Position numbers and translations under genes: made by a program. The notes under the pieces were generated by a model. It saw nothing but the letters and a program-made list of their open reading frames with translations, made no database searches and had not been told where the DNA came from. A DNA stretch of 64,000 nucleotides from Deinococcus sonorensis KR-87 (lineage in GTDB: Bacteria > Deinococcota > Deinococci > Deinococcales > Deinococcaceae): positions 420,960 to 484,959 of the forward strand of contig NZ_CP158297.1 of assembly GCF_040256395.1 (NCBI RefSeq). Direction: 5' to 3'. Shown piece after piece: positions 16,713 through 26,425 of this stretch. Numbering within the stretch: position 1 is the first letter of the stretch; the number at the start of each line of letters is the position of its first letter.

Positions 16713-18598
16713 ATGTCCAAGCCCCACCAGCCCGCCCCGCTTCCCCTCACCCGCACGCTCGTCAGCGTCGCCCTCCTGATCGGTGCGCTCTCGTCCTGCG
16801 GCGGCGCAGGAACTCCAGCCGCCGCAGGGGTCGGGAGCATCACCGTGTCGCCCGCAACGGTGACGGTGCCGCTGGGCGGCACGGCCGGCCTCAGCGCCAC
16901 GACGAAGGACGCGCAGGGTCACACGCTGACGAACGTGACGTACGCGTGGAAAAGCTCGAACGAGGCCGTTGCCCGCGTGGCGGGGGGCACCTTGACGGGC
17001 CTCCAGGAGGGCCGCGCGACGGTCACCGCGTCAGCCGGGGGCGTCACGCCCGTCGCGGTGAACGTCACGGCTCCCGCCGCCTTCGACCTGTCGCTCTCGA
17101 CCGACAAGCTGCCGGTGGTCACCGGCGCGGCGGCCAGCCTGAACGTGAACGTGACGCGGCGCAGCGGCTTCACGGGTGCGGTCACGCTGACCCTCCAGGG
17201 GCTGCCTGCGGGGGCCTCGGCCGCGCCGATCACGGTCGCCGGGGATCAGACGGCCGCGACCATCACGGTCCGCGCCGCCTTGTCCGCCGCGCACTCCTTC
17301 CCGACCGGCGTGACGGTCGCGGGCACCAGTGGCGATCAGGTGGTCACGAAGGCCCTGACCGTCACCGTCCGCGGGCCGGCCGGGAGCGTGGACCCACCTT
17401 TGGGCAGGGCGGCTCCAGCATCGTGGATTTCGGTGGCCGGGACGACTACGCGACCGCCATGGTGATGCAGCCGGATGGGAAGGTCGTCCTGGCCGGGTAT
17501 GCCCCCGGCGCGAGTGGTGAGGGCATCAGCTTCGCCGTGGCCCGCCTGGACCGCGACGGCACCCCCGACGCGACGTTCGGACAGGGCGGCCGGGTGCGCG
17601 TCAACTTCGGCAGCGGCAATGACCAGGCGTACGCGGTGGCCCTGCAGAGCGACGGCCGAATTCTGGTGGCGGGATTCGCGGACGTCGGGACCAACCGGGA
17701 CTTCGGCCTGGCCCGCCTGAACGTGAACGGCAGCCTCGACGCCAGCTTCGGCACGAACGGCAAGGTCACGACGTCCATCGGCGCGGCCGCCGACCGCGCG
17801 TACGCCCTGCTGGTCCAGCCGGACGGCAAGATCGTGCTGGGCGGCACCAGCGACGCCGGCAGCACGACCGGACTCGACTTCGCCCTCGCGCGCTACACGG
17901 CAAGTGGGCAGCTCGACCCGGGCTTCGGCACGGGCGGGAAAGTGACGACCGCGGTGGCGAAGGGCAGCACCAGCGACACGGTATACGCGTTGGCCCTGCA
18001 CGAGGGCCGCATCTTCGCGGCGGGCGGTGAGACGGATTTCATGCTCGCGAAGTACACGGCGGCGGGCGCCCTGGACACGACCTTCGGGGCGGGCGGCACG
18101 CTCGCGGGCTTGTTCCGCAGCACCGTGGGCGCCGCGCGGGGCCTGGCGGTCACGCGGGTGGACGGTCAGGACCGGCTGCTGCTGGCCGGCAACGCCAACA
18201 ACGACACGGCGGCCGCGCGCCTGAACCTGAGCGGCGCGCTGGACCCGACCTTCGGCGAGGGTGGCAGGCGCGTCATCGCGGTGAGCGCCAGGGACTGGGA
18301 TGAAGCGAGCGCGCTCGCGGTCCAGGCGGACGGCAACGTCGTCCTGGGCGGCTGGGCCAACGACGCGACCACCACCGGCAACTTCACCGTGCTGCGCCTG
18401 ACCGCAGCCGGCCAGCCCGACGCCAGCTTCGGCCAGGGCGGCGTGGTGGTCACGCCCCTGGCGCCCAGCGGCAAGAACGACCGCGCCCGGGCCCTGCTGC
18501 TGCAACCCGACGGGCGCGTCCCCGCCACGCGCGTCCTGCTCGCCGGCGAGCGCGTGCCCGGATTCAGCGACTTCGCCGCGACGCGCTACTGGCCCTGA
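16713..18598 (+). pseudogene. Ig-like/delta-60 repeat lipoprotein, frameshifted
   Basis: A large lipoprotein gene in two frames. Frame one has a signal peptide with lipobox LSSC (Cys29), a Big_2-type Ig-like domain (ITVSPATVTVPLGGTAGLSA; NEAVARVAGGTLTG) and a second Ig-like region, then reads ...GPAGSVDP. At 17393-17396 (GACCCACC) one base is missing; the next frame reads PTFGQGGSSIVDFG and continues with about seven delta-60 repeats (MQPDGKVVLAGYA, LQSDGRILVAGFA, VQPDGKIVLGGTS) to 18598. Restoring one base gives ~628 aa. As sequenced, the product would be a secreted Ig-like stub of about 250 aa. Confidence 0.8.
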
Positions 18599-18747
18599 GC
18601 AGCGGGGAGGGGGTGAACGGCACCGCTCGCCGCTCCCCCACCCTCCTGACGAGCCCCCACCGACCGGACCCACGAGCGTGGCGGCCTGAAGATGGCCTGC
18701 CTGCCCGCTCCGCGCAAGCCACCTCATTCCAGAACGGAGACACGACC

Positions 18748-19539
18748 ATGCCCAGCACCTTCAAGCGTCCCGCCCTTCGGCTCCTGCCCGCCCTGCTCAC
18801 TGCGGCCCTGGCCGCCTGCGGGACAGGCTCCGGGACCACCACGCCGCCCGGCACACCGCCCGTCACGCAACTGCCCGCTGCGGGCGCCTACACCATGTCC
18901 GGCGTCGTCCGCAACTCCGCCGGTCAACCCGTGGCGGGGGCGAAGGTCTTCGCGGGCCACACGGTGTACTACAACACCAATGCCCTGGGCGTGACGGATG
19001 CGAACGGCCGGTACTCGGTCAGCGTCCGCGAACCGGCCGGGTCGTGGTACGCGGGCGGGCAGGTCACCCGCGAGTACCACGGGCGCACCTACACCTTCGA
19101 GCTGCACCCGGACGACCCGGCGCCCTTCAACGGCGCGTCGGGGGCCGTCCGCAACTTCGAGTGGCGCCTGACCGGACCGCGCCCCGACGGTGGCACCTAC
19201 GGCGGCACGGTCATGGTGTACGCGGACTTCTTCGACCCGGAACTGCTGGACCTGCTGAGCGACGTGGAGCTGACCCTCACGCCCGACGGACCGCTGGTGG
19301 ACGGGAGCCCCGGGCGGGTCATCACCTCCGGCCTCAGCCAGACGCCGGAGGGGGACGGCGTGCGTGACGTCCCGATTGGCCGGTACCGCGTCACGGCGCG
19401 CCTGGGGCAGGGTGCAGCGGCGCGCGACCTGCGGATTCGCGTCCGCAACGTCGGTGAGTTCGACTCGGGCGTGACGACGACCTTCCAGCAGAACGGGTCG
19501 GGGCACAACGTGGAGCTGGAAGTGCGGCGCGCGCCATAA
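18748..19539 (+). CDS. Lipoprotein with carboxypeptidase-regulatory-like domain
   Basis: A 263-aa lipoprotein. The signal peptide ends in the lipobox LAAC (Cys24), followed by a Thr/Pro-rich linker. Residues ~45-110 have the beta-sandwich pattern of CarboxypepD_reg/DUF4198-like domains (SGVVRNSAGQPVAGAKVFAG, TDANGRYSVSV). The C-terminal half has a second beta-rich domain. Likely a surface-exposed binding or structural protein; no catalytic residues seen. GGAG precedes the ATG. It follows the delta-60 lipoprotein on the same strand 150 bp downstream. Confidence 0.75.
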   Translation: MPSTFKRPALRLLPALLTAALAACGTGSGTTTPPGTPPVTQLPAAGAYTMSGVVRNSAGQPVAGAKVFAGHTVYYNTNALGVTDANGRYSVSVREPAGSWYAGGQVTREYHGRTYTFELHPDDPAPFNGASGAVRNFEWRLTGPRPDGGTYGGTVMVYADFFDPELLDLLSDVELTLTPDGPLVDGSPGRVITSGLSQTPEGDGVRDVPIGRYRVTARLGQGAAARDLRIRVRNVGEFDSGVTTTFQQNGSGHNVELEVRRAP

Positions 19540-19551
19540 GGCAGGCGGGTG

Positions 19552-19586
19552 GGGCTGGACGCGCACCAGCTGCGGGTCCAGCCCTT
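19552..19586 (+). terminator. Hairpin terminator after the lipoprotein gene
   Basis: GGGCTGGAC ... GTCCAGCCC (9-bp perfect stem, 15-nt loop) then TT, 13 nt past the stop codon. The T-run is short. Confidence 0.5.
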
Positions 19587-19766
19587 GACCAAGGCGGGTG
19601 ATAGGCCGACCTGCAACGTGGACTGAAGTCCAGGAGGCGCCTGCGGCCCTCAACCCACCTCGGCCGGTCCGGGCGGCCCGCGCCGGGGCCGTTCGAGTGC
19701 GGCGCGGGTCCGGGCGCTAAAGCGCGTATGTTAACAGCTTGAAGTGCGCCCAGACGCGGTTTTCAT

Positions 19767-19772
19767 TCTACT
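19767..19772 (+). promoter_or_regulatory. -10 element before the IS5 transposase
   Basis: TCTACT, 7 nt before the ATG at 19780. Confidence 0.35.
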
Positions 19773-19779
19773 GTAGGGC

Positions 19780-20625
19780 ATGGACAGTATCGCGTACGCG
19801 TCGAGTTTGACGGATCAGGAATGGGCGCTGCTTGAACCGTTGCTTCCCGGCCCGAGTTCGACTGGTCGGAAGCGGGTTCATGCTCAGCGGGTGCTGATTG
19901 ACGCGATGCTCTACGTCCTGAAGACCGGGTGCGCCTGGCGGCTTCTCCCCCTGAACTTCCCGAAGTGGACCACCGTGTACGCCCAGTACCGTAAGTGGCG
20001 CGTCCGAGGCGTGCTCAAGCACGTCCATGATGTGCTTCGCGAACGCCTCCGTGTCGCTATTGGACGGTCTGCACAGCCAAGCGCCGGCATCATTGACAGT
20101 CAAAGCGCCAAGACCACCGAAGCAGGGGGTCCAAGGGGCTTTGACGGTGCAAAAAAGGTGAGTAGGCGCAAGCGGCACATCCTGGTCGACACGCTCGGCT
20201 TGCTGCTGAACGTGGTGGTGCATCCAGCAAACATCCAGGATCGAGACGGCGGAAAGTTCGTCCTGGCCGGCATCAAGCAGCGGTATCCACAGCTGGAGAA
20301 GGTTTGGGCGGACCAAGGGTACACGGGCGGATTCCTCAAGTGGGCCAAGGAGCAACCTGGGCTGCTGGGGGAGGTGGTGTATCCGTGGTGGCGGCAAGTC
20401 CAGCGCTACACACCGGAACTGGTGGAGCATCTCGGAGTCTACAAGACGTTCAACGTGCTCCCGAGACGTTGGGTGGTGGAACGGACCTTCGCCTGGCTCG
20501 GCAGGAACCGCCGCCTCTCCAAGGATTACGAAGCGCTGTCGGAAACGACGGAGATGCTCGTGTACCTGGCCATGATTCGACTCATGCTGCGTCGGTTGGT
20601 CCGTGTACCTCCGGCAAAAGGTTGA
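19780..20625 (+). CDS. IS5-family transposase
   Basis: A 281-aa DDE transposase with the N-terminal DUF4096-type segment SLTDQEWALLEPLLP and GCAWRLLPLNFPKW. The catalytic triad is visible as IIDSQSAKT, WADQGYTG and WVVERTFAWLGRNRRL, the last being the IS5 Y/R..E box. Full length and uninterrupted, so the element may be active. Confidence 0.92.
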   Translation: MDSIAYASSLTDQEWALLEPLLPGPSSTGRKRVHAQRVLIDAMLYVLKTGCAWRLLPLNFPKWTTVYAQYRKWRVRGVLKHVHDVLRERLRVAIGRSAQPSAGIIDSQSAKTTEAGGPRGFDGAKKVSRRKRHILVDTLGLLLNVVVHPANIQDRDGGKFVLAGIKQRYPQLEKVWADQGYTGGFLKWAKEQPGLLGEVVYPWWRQVQRYTPELVEHLGVYKTFNVLPRRWVVERTFAWLGRNRRLSKDYEALSETTEMLVYLAMIRLMLRRLVRVPPAKG

Positions 20626-20849
20626 CGGCTCGGTAGGATGGTAAGGCAGGGCAGTGCGACACCTATTGATCTCGGCCTAGGTTTGCACCGACCTCCTGTT
20701 GGACAATGAGGACCGTTTGCCGCCGTCCTCGGAGAGAAGGTGTAGAGGTGCAGCGGTGCGCTCACACACTAACTTCAACCTGCAACGAGACCAATAACGA
20801 AACGTTGAAATAAGCATATCCATGAATAGCGAAAGGCTGGCAGAGACTC

Positions 20850-21548
20850 ATGTATACTTCGTCCTACTGGATTTTCTTTTTGGTTTTGTTGTCTTTCATT
20901 TCTACTTCCAAGGCGGATGGATCATCAAGCCCGGCCAGTGACCTGAGGGACCATTATTCAGTCAATGATCTGGATCTCCGCCTGGAGTATGCCGCAGGAG
21001 TGTTTCGTGGACTTAAAGCAGGTAAAGTTATATGGCAGACACAGGATACAGCCGCGTGCAGCAGTTTTATAAGTGAAAAATCCGGTGGTTTTGTTAAAAT
21101 GGCCTCGCATCTTTACGCCATCAATTGCCACGCAGATGGTGCTGGCGGCCTTACGGACGTGGTCGTGTTGATTGACTCTACAAATGGATCCATCGTGTAC
21201 TTGGCAGGCAAAACAATAGGGAATTACAAAGGATCTATCTATACATACAGCGCACAAAATAAAAACATCAGCGATGACAGATTATATTTCCCGAAATTTG
21301 CTGATACCGTCATTACAGCTTATGATTTGAATGGGAAAACGAAGTCATTTTATAGAATAAGCATTAAAAAGAAACTTGATAACTGTATATCCCAGTATAG
21401 CGACTTCGTGTATCCGTCATTAGTGAGTTTCTCGTCAGGGAAATTGACATTCGACTTTAAGACAGAAAATTGCATGTTTAGCATCGCTAACTCTTTGGGA
21501 TCTACAGATTATATCCTTAAAAATATTACAAACGACCAGAGAAAATAG
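20850..21548 (+). CDS. AT-rich gene for a secreted hypothetical protein
   Basis: A 232-aa protein with an N-terminal signal peptide (YWIFFLVLLSFISTSKA). The mature part has four cysteines (AACSS, INCHA, DNCIS, ENCMF) that could form two disulfides, and a beta-rich pattern with VVLIDSTNGSIVYLAGKTIG; I do not recognise the family. Codons are strikingly AT-rich (many AAA, ATT, TAT), unlike all neighbours, and it sits 225 bp from an IS5 element, so recent transfer is likely. The ribosome binding site is weak. Confidence 0.7.
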   Translation: MYTSSYWIFFLVLLSFISTSKADGSSSPASDLRDHYSVNDLDLRLEYAAGVFRGLKAGKVIWQTQDTAACSSFISEKSGGFVKMASHLYAINCHADGAGGLTDVVVLIDSTNGSIVYLAGKTIGNYKGSIYTYSAQNKNISDDRLYFPKFADTVITAYDLNGKTKSFYRISIKKKLDNCISQYSDFVYPSLVSFSSGKLTFDFKTENCMFSIANSLGSTDYILKNITNDQRK

Positions 21549-22031
21549 TAGAATCTAACGTTGATGCGCTTAGCATATGGTCTCGGCGCAGGCACCTCCT
21601 CTCAAATCCCGCTTCACATATACCCCCTCTCTGATGAGCTGCGGCGAATGACCGCCCTGGTCGTTCAACAGGTGGTCAATGCACGCTTGTGCCGAGATCA
21701 ATAAGTCGCAGCCCGATCTACATGTGCGGATGTTCGTCGCTGCTTTGACGCTTCATAGTGACGATCGCGCGGACATTCCCTTCCAGCCCTGTGACGTGGT
21801 CATAATGAACATGACTCGTGGTGCTTTCGCTTTCGCGGATAAAGATCAAGCTGTCAATCAGATGCTGTAACGCGAGGGGATTCAGAGTTAATCTCAACTC
21901 ACCGTCGCCTCAAAATCAAACACCTCGACTTCGCTCATGACATCCACTCTGGCATACCGTGAAGTCCAGTACTTAGCGCCCTGGATGATCAGTGAAGTCG
22001 CCTTGGGACTAAAATGACGTTTGATTCGACT
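21549..22031. other. Mixed-composition junction region
   Basis: Composition is between the AT-rich gene and the GC-rich backbone. A 63-codon frame at 21679-21870 and a short frame ending RMTALVVQQVVNARLCRDQ near 21706 are the only candidates; neither has a start signal or known domain. Probably debris around a transferred segment. Confidence 0.35.
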
Positions 22032-22682
22032 TTAGATCGTTAACATACGCGCTTTAGTCTCGCGGGCCAGCGCCGCACTCAGGCCCGTGTGCGCAGCCGG
22101 GTCGAGCAGGCGGGCGAGCTCCTCACCGCTCAGGGCCGCCCGGACCTGCGGGTCGTTCGCCAGGACCGTCAGAAAGTCCTCCCCGGACCTGTCGGTGCTC
22201 ACCAGCTGCGCCGCGTGGTGCACCAGCCCGTGCGCGTCCTGCCGCCCGATCCGCTGGCCGAGCTGCATCATCACCGCCTCGGCGTTGATCAGTCCGCCAG
22301 TCAGCTGCAGGTTCGCGGCCATCCGCTCCGGATGCCACTCCAGCCCCCGGATCACGGCGGTCGGCAGGCCCAGCAGCTCGTCACTCAGGAGGCAGCCCTG
22401 CGCCACGGCCGCGTCCATCATGGCGGTCCTGGCTCCTTCGACCTCATGCGGCTGGATCATCGCGTCGAGCGCCAGCGGGACCAGGGCCCGCACCTGCGCG
22501 GCCAGGGTGACGACCGCCGCACTCTGCTTCGGGTTGCGCTTCTGCGGCATGGTGGAACTGCCCACGTCCCCCTCTCCGAGCTCACCGATTCGTGAAGCAG
22601 CAGCACGATCACGCAGCCAGCGGTCGAGTGAAGCGAGGTGCAGGAGGTCATCGCGCAGGTTGAAGCGGCCTGAGACCCTGGA
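22032..22682 (-). pseudogene. Fumarase/aspartase-superfamily lyase, 5'-truncated
   Basis: The superfamily signature GSSTMPQKRNP is present, followed by a complete C-terminal helical region. The frame can be read upstream to about 22682 (RFNLRDDLLHLASLDRWLRD, then RIGELGEGDVGSS) but meets a TGA there, and the N-terminal ~250 residues of a normal lyase are missing. The closest types are 3-carboxy-cis,cis-muconate cycloisomerase (PcaB) or adenylosuccinate lyase-like proteins; with half the active site gone it cannot be functional. It lies at the edge of the foreign AT-rich island, suggesting that island insertion deleted the 5' part. Confidence 0.75.
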
Positions 22683-22759
22683 TCACGCCTTGAAGGAACG
22701 GCGGGTCCATCAACAGGAATCACAGGGCGGCCGCATCAGCATGGGGGCACGCCGCTGGC

Positions 22760-25375
22760 TCAGCGCGCTGTTCCACCGCTGGAAGGGCGCTGCTGTCCAG
22801 TGGGCGTCAGCGGCTCCAGCGGCAGGTTGACGCGCAGCCACTGCTCCATGGGGGACGGGCGGAACGGGTGGCTGCCGGGCGGGACCAGACCGTCCCAGCG
22901 GACCAGCAGGTCGGCGTGCACCCGCCCGGCGCGCTGGAGGGCCCGACTCGCCTCGTCCGGCTGGTGGAGGTGCTGGTGCAGCGCGGCGAGGGACCGTTCC
23001 GCCCGGAGAACCTCGAACGGCCGGCCCAGCTGCTGCGCCACCTGGGCGACCGAGCTGAACCGGTCAAGCGCCGCTGGGGGTGCACCCGTCGCCGCCAGGA
23101 AGGTGGCCTCCGCCAGCGCCGCAAGCACTTGGGCGGGGGGGGCGGTTCCCGCCTGCAGCCGCTCGACCAGCCGCTGCGCTTCGTGCCGCGCACCCCGGTG
23201 CATCAGCGCCAGCACCACCGCGTCGATGGTGCAGACCGCGCCGGGCAGGGCGGCGACTTCGAGGCGCTCCAGCAGCCGCTGCGCCTGGGACGCCGCGGCG
23301 TCCCAGCGGCCCGCCTCGACCGCCAGCGCGCACAGGCCAGCCGGGGCCAGATCCGTGAAGTGCGGCAGGCCATGCGCGGCGTGGAACGCCTCCACCTCCC
23401 GGTACAGCGCCTCAGCGGCCGGCCGTTGACCGAGCGCGTGCCGCGCGACGGCGACGTCCAGCCGGCACAAGGTCTGGAAGGTCGGGTCGTCCCGCTCCTG
23501 CAGCAGGTGCTCCGCGCGTTGCAGCGGTGCCGGCAGGTCGCCCAACGACCCGGTGGCGCTCAGGCCCGACAGCAGCGGCCGCAGGGCCGCCAGTTCCAGC
23601 TGGGCCGCGCCCAGCTCCCGGCAGACGTGCGCGGCCTGCCGCGCGACGGCCACGCTTGCCGCCAGGTCACCGGTGGCCGCGTGGCCGTACGCCACCGTGA
23701 CCAGGCTGCGCTGCGCCGCGACGCGGTCCTGCGATTGCAGCAGCCGCCCGGCCGCGTCCAGGCCCGCGGCGATGGCTCCCGGCCAGTCCCGCACGCCGCC
23801 CTTCGCGAACGCGAGGTTCACCAGGCAGGTGCCGATCAGGGCGTCGTCCTGGGTGGGCAGGGCGGCGTGATGCGCGTCCTCGGCGTGGCGCAGCTGCGCC
23901 TCAACCGGGCCGGTGCGGGCCGCCACGTGGAAGTGGGCGGTGGCGACCCAGGTGCGCAGCCGGGGACCCGGGTCCGCCTGGGCCAGCGCTCCCGCCCGGT
24001 CGAGCGCCTGCCGGGCCAGCGGGAGCTCGCCGGGCGTCCAGGCGTGCATCACCGCCAGCTCGGTCAGGGCGCGCACCTCCAGCCGCGCGTCCCGGCGGTC
24101 CTGACCGAGTGCCTGCATGGCCTGCAGCACCGCCCGGCGCCGGGGATGCTGGTCGTCGGTGTTGTCGTACGCCACGTTCAGCCGGTCGTGCAGCTCGAAC
24201 AGCGCCTCGGCGCTGAGGTCGGCCACCGTGAGTGGATGCCGCTGCAGCGCGTCCAGCGCACGTTCCAGGTGACGGATCACGTCATGGTTGGCTGACAGGG
24301 CTGCCGCGGAACGTGCGGCCGCCAGGTCGTACCGCACCGCGGCTGGCCACAGCGCCGCCACGTGCGCGTGGTGGGCCAGCACCGCGCGCTCCGCGCCCGC
24401 TCCCTCCAGCACCTGCACCGCCCGGCGGTGCCACGCCTGCGTGCGGGCGCCGGACAGCCCGGCCAGGGCCACCTCCCGGAAGCGGTCGTGCGTAAAGCCG
24501 CAGCCGCCCGCGCGTTCCACCAGCACGCCTGCAGCGAGCGTCTCATCCAGGGCGTCGAGCGCCAGGTCCTCGCTGAGCTGCGCCACGCCCGCCAGCACCG
24601 GGAGCGGCTCGTCCCGCCCCAGCACGGCCGCCGCCAGCACCACCGACCGTGCGGACGCGGTGAGCCGGTCCAGGCGGCCCTGAACCGCCGCCTGAATGCC
24701 AGCTGGCAGCGCCCGGGTGCTGTGGAGCGCGTTCAGGTCCAGCGTGAAGCCCGCGGCCCCGGCGCTGACCAGCACCCGCTCGTCGCGCAAACTCCGGAGG
24801 GCCTCAACAATGAACAGCGGCTGCCCGTCGGTGCGCGCCTCCAGCCAGCGCCGCAGCGGCTCCACCGCCGCCTCCGGCACCAGGCCCGTCAGCCACTGCC
24901 GCACGCCGCCCGCGTCCAGGTTCCCCAGCCGGCAGGGTCGGGTCGGAAGCGCGCGGTGCAGGCGGGCGATCCACGCCCGCAGCGCCTCGTCCGGGAGCGC
25001 CTCGCTGCGGACCGTGAACAGCAGCAGCACCGCCGCCCGCAGGGCGGACAGCTGCGCGGCCACGTCATGCAGCGCTGCCCGCGTCGCTTCGTCGCACCAC
25101 TGCAGGTCGTCGATCAGGATCACCAGCGGCTGCTGCTGCGCGGCAGCGGTCAGCAGCTGCACGGTGGCGTCCTGCAGGCGCGCGCGGGCCAGCTGCGGGT
25201 CGGCGCTGGCCGGCGGCAGCGGGCCGCCACGCGCCTGCAGCTGCGGAACGAGCCGCGCGAGCTCCGATTGCAGCGCTTCAGGCAGCGCCTCCAGGGCCGC
25301 CGGGACGCTGTTCACGACGGCCGTGATCAGCGTCCCCAGGGTGCGGAACGCCACGGTGGACGTCGACTCAAACAA
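22760..25375 (-). CDS. SARP ATPase regulator, C-terminal fragment (frameshift partner)
   Basis: 871 codons, nominal TTG start at 25375 with no ribosome binding site. It begins at FESTSTVAFRTLG and carries Walker B (PLVILIDDLQWCDE), the ATPase lid and helical region, then a long array of TPR-like helices to the C-terminus. The Walker A is in the other fragment (25368-26300), so neither half can be a complete ATPase. The two frames overlap by 8 bp at TTTGTTTG; deleting one TTTG fuses them into ~1180 aa. Confidence 0.7.
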   Translation of the reverse strand: MFESTSTVAFRTLGTLITAVVNSVPAALEALPEALQSELARLVPQLQARGGPLPPASADPQLARARLQDATVQLLTAAAQQQPLVILIDDLQWCDEATRAALHDVAAQLSALRAAVLLLFTVRSEALPDEALRAWIARLHRALPTRPCRLGNLDAGGVRQWLTGLVPEAAVEPLRRWLEARTDGQPLFIVEALRSLRDERVLVSAGAAGFTLDLNALHSTRALPAGIQAAVQGRLDRLTASARSVVLAAAVLGRDEPLPVLAGVAQLSEDLALDALDETLAAGVLVERAGGCGFTHDRFREVALAGLSGARTQAWHRRAVQVLEGAGAERAVLAHHAHVAALWPAAVRYDLAAARSAAALSANHDVIRHLERALDALQRHPLTVADLSAEALFELHDRLNVAYDNTDDQHPRRRAVLQAMQALGQDRRDARLEVRALTELAVMHAWTPGELPLARQALDRAGALAQADPGPRLRTWVATAHFHVAARTGPVEAQLRHAEDAHHAALPTQDDALIGTCLVNLAFAKGGVRDWPGAIAAGLDAAGRLLQSQDRVAAQRSLVTVAYGHAATGDLAASVAVARQAAHVCRELGAAQLELAALRPLLSGLSATGSLGDLPAPLQRAEHLLQERDDPTFQTLCRLDVAVARHALGQRPAAEALYREVEAFHAAHGLPHFTDLAPAGLCALAVEAGRWDAAASQAQRLLERLEVAALPGAVCTIDAVVLALMHRGARHEAQRLVERLQAGTAPPAQVLAALAEATFLAATGAPPAALDRFSSVAQVAQQLGRPFEVLRAERSLAALHQHLHQPDEASRALQRAGRVHADLLVRWDGLVPPGSHPFRPSPMEQWLRVNLPLEPLTPTGQQRPSSGGTAR

Positions 25376-26300
25376 AGCTCGCCGCGACCAGCGAACACGC
25401 GCCCTGCGCGTCCGCCCAGGCCAGGACGTCGCTGCACAGCCGCGTCTTCCCGACCCCCGGCTCGCCAGACACCAGCACCGCCTGCGCGCCCGACTGCCGC
25501 GCCAGCGAAAAGGCGGCGATCAGCGATGAGAACGGAGATGCGCGGCCGGCCAGCGGCGCGTGCAGCTCCGCGACCAGGGCAGCCGGCTCCGCAGCAGGCA
25601 GCGCCTCCAGGAAGGCCTTCAGGCGCTTCCCCGGCACTGAGCCGTACTGCCGGGCCAGCAGGTCACGGTGCGCGTCGTACGCCCGCCGGGCCTGATGCGG
25701 GTGTCCCAGCTGCACGTGCAGCTGCATCACGCTCAGCACCGCGTCTTCCTGCTGCGGTTCCAGCTCCAGCCACGCCAGCGCGCACCGCAGCGCCCCCCGG
25801 GCCTCCCCGCGCTCCGACAGCGCCCCGCTCCACTGCCGGTACGTCTCGGTGACGGCCCGCTGCGCGTGGCTGCGCTGCAGCTCCAGCCAGTCCTGAAAGT
25901 CCCCATCGTCCTGCAGGTCCAGCCCGCTCAGCAGCAGCCCGGGCACGTGGGCCGCTTGGTCCTCTCCGGCGAGTGGATCGCCCGGCGCCGCGCGCCACCA
26001 CAGGGCGTCCACCGTGTCGCCCGGCTCCTCCACCCACCGCAGGCCGTCCCGCTCCGCGCGGACCCTGGCCTCACCAAATACCGCGCGCAGCGCCGCCAGC
26101 GCGTTTCTCAGCGCCGAGCGCGCCACGGCCGGCTCGGAATCCGGCCACAACAGCCCCGCCAGCCGCTCCCGGGGGTGCCACCCGCCCTCCAGCACCAGGT
26201 ACGCCAGCAGCCCCAGCGCCTTGCTCGACCGGACATGCACCTCGGTCCCGCCCGCCCGAAGTGTCGGCCGGCCCAGCAGCAGCAGCTCCACAGGCGCCAT
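25368..26300 (-). CDS. SARP/BTAD regulator, N-terminal fragment (frameshift partner)
   Basis: 310 aa: winged-helix DNA-binding segment (VHVRSSKALGLLAYLVLEGG, LLWPDSEPAVARSALRNALAAL), the BTAD domain (QEDAVLSVMQLHVQLGHPHQARRAYDAH), then the start of the ATPase with Walker A VSGEPGVGKTRL near residue 285. It ends LVAASFV-stop, whereas relatives would read through as AASFE. The cause is a tandem TTTG duplication at 25369-25376. Without Walker B and TPRs it may act as a truncated DNA-binding protein. The start at 26300 is supported by TACCGT 8 nt upstream. Confidence 0.75.
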   Translation of the reverse strand: MAPVELLLLGRPTLRAGGTEVHVRSSKALGLLAYLVLEGGWHPRERLAGLLWPDSEPAVARSALRNALAALRAVFGEARVRAERDGLRWVEEPGDTVDALWWRAAPGDPLAGEDQAAHVPGLLLSGLDLQDDGDFQDWLELQRSHAQRAVTETYRQWSGALSERGEARGALRCALAWLELEPQQEDAVLSVMQLHVQLGHPHQARRAYDAHRDLLARQYGSVPGKRLKAFLEALPAAEPAALVAELHAPLAGRASPFSSLIAAFSLARQSGAQAVLVSGEPGVGKTRLCSDVLAWADAQGACSLVAASFV

Positions 26301-26308
26301 CTGCCCCT

Positions 26309-26314
26309 ACGGTA
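26309..26314 (-). promoter_or_regulatory. -10 element of leaderless promoter (SARP regulator 2)
   Basis: TACCGT on the minus strand, 8 nt before the ATG at 26300. Confidence 0.4.
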
Positions 26315-26425
26315 CACCCCTCCCGGCCCGGCCGGTTCATCAGGTGACGCCCGCCACCCCGAACAGCGCGCTCACCCGGAAGGCCCCACGTTCGGCGCGC
26401 GGCGGTGAGTGGGCGGACTGACCCC

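Larger units (their letters stand above)
19724..20632 (+). mobile_element. IS5-family insertion sequence
   Basis: Contains one DDE transposase gene. Candidate imperfect ends are GCGTATGTTAAC on the left and, reverse-complemented, GAGCCGTCAACC on the right. The ends are approximate and no clear target duplication was seen. It separates the GC-rich lipoprotein cluster from the AT-rich gene at 20850. Confidence 0.6.

Noticed and set aside
22868..25852. Long + strand frames over SARP regulator 2
   Set aside because: Antisense to a gene with clear ATPase and TPR content.
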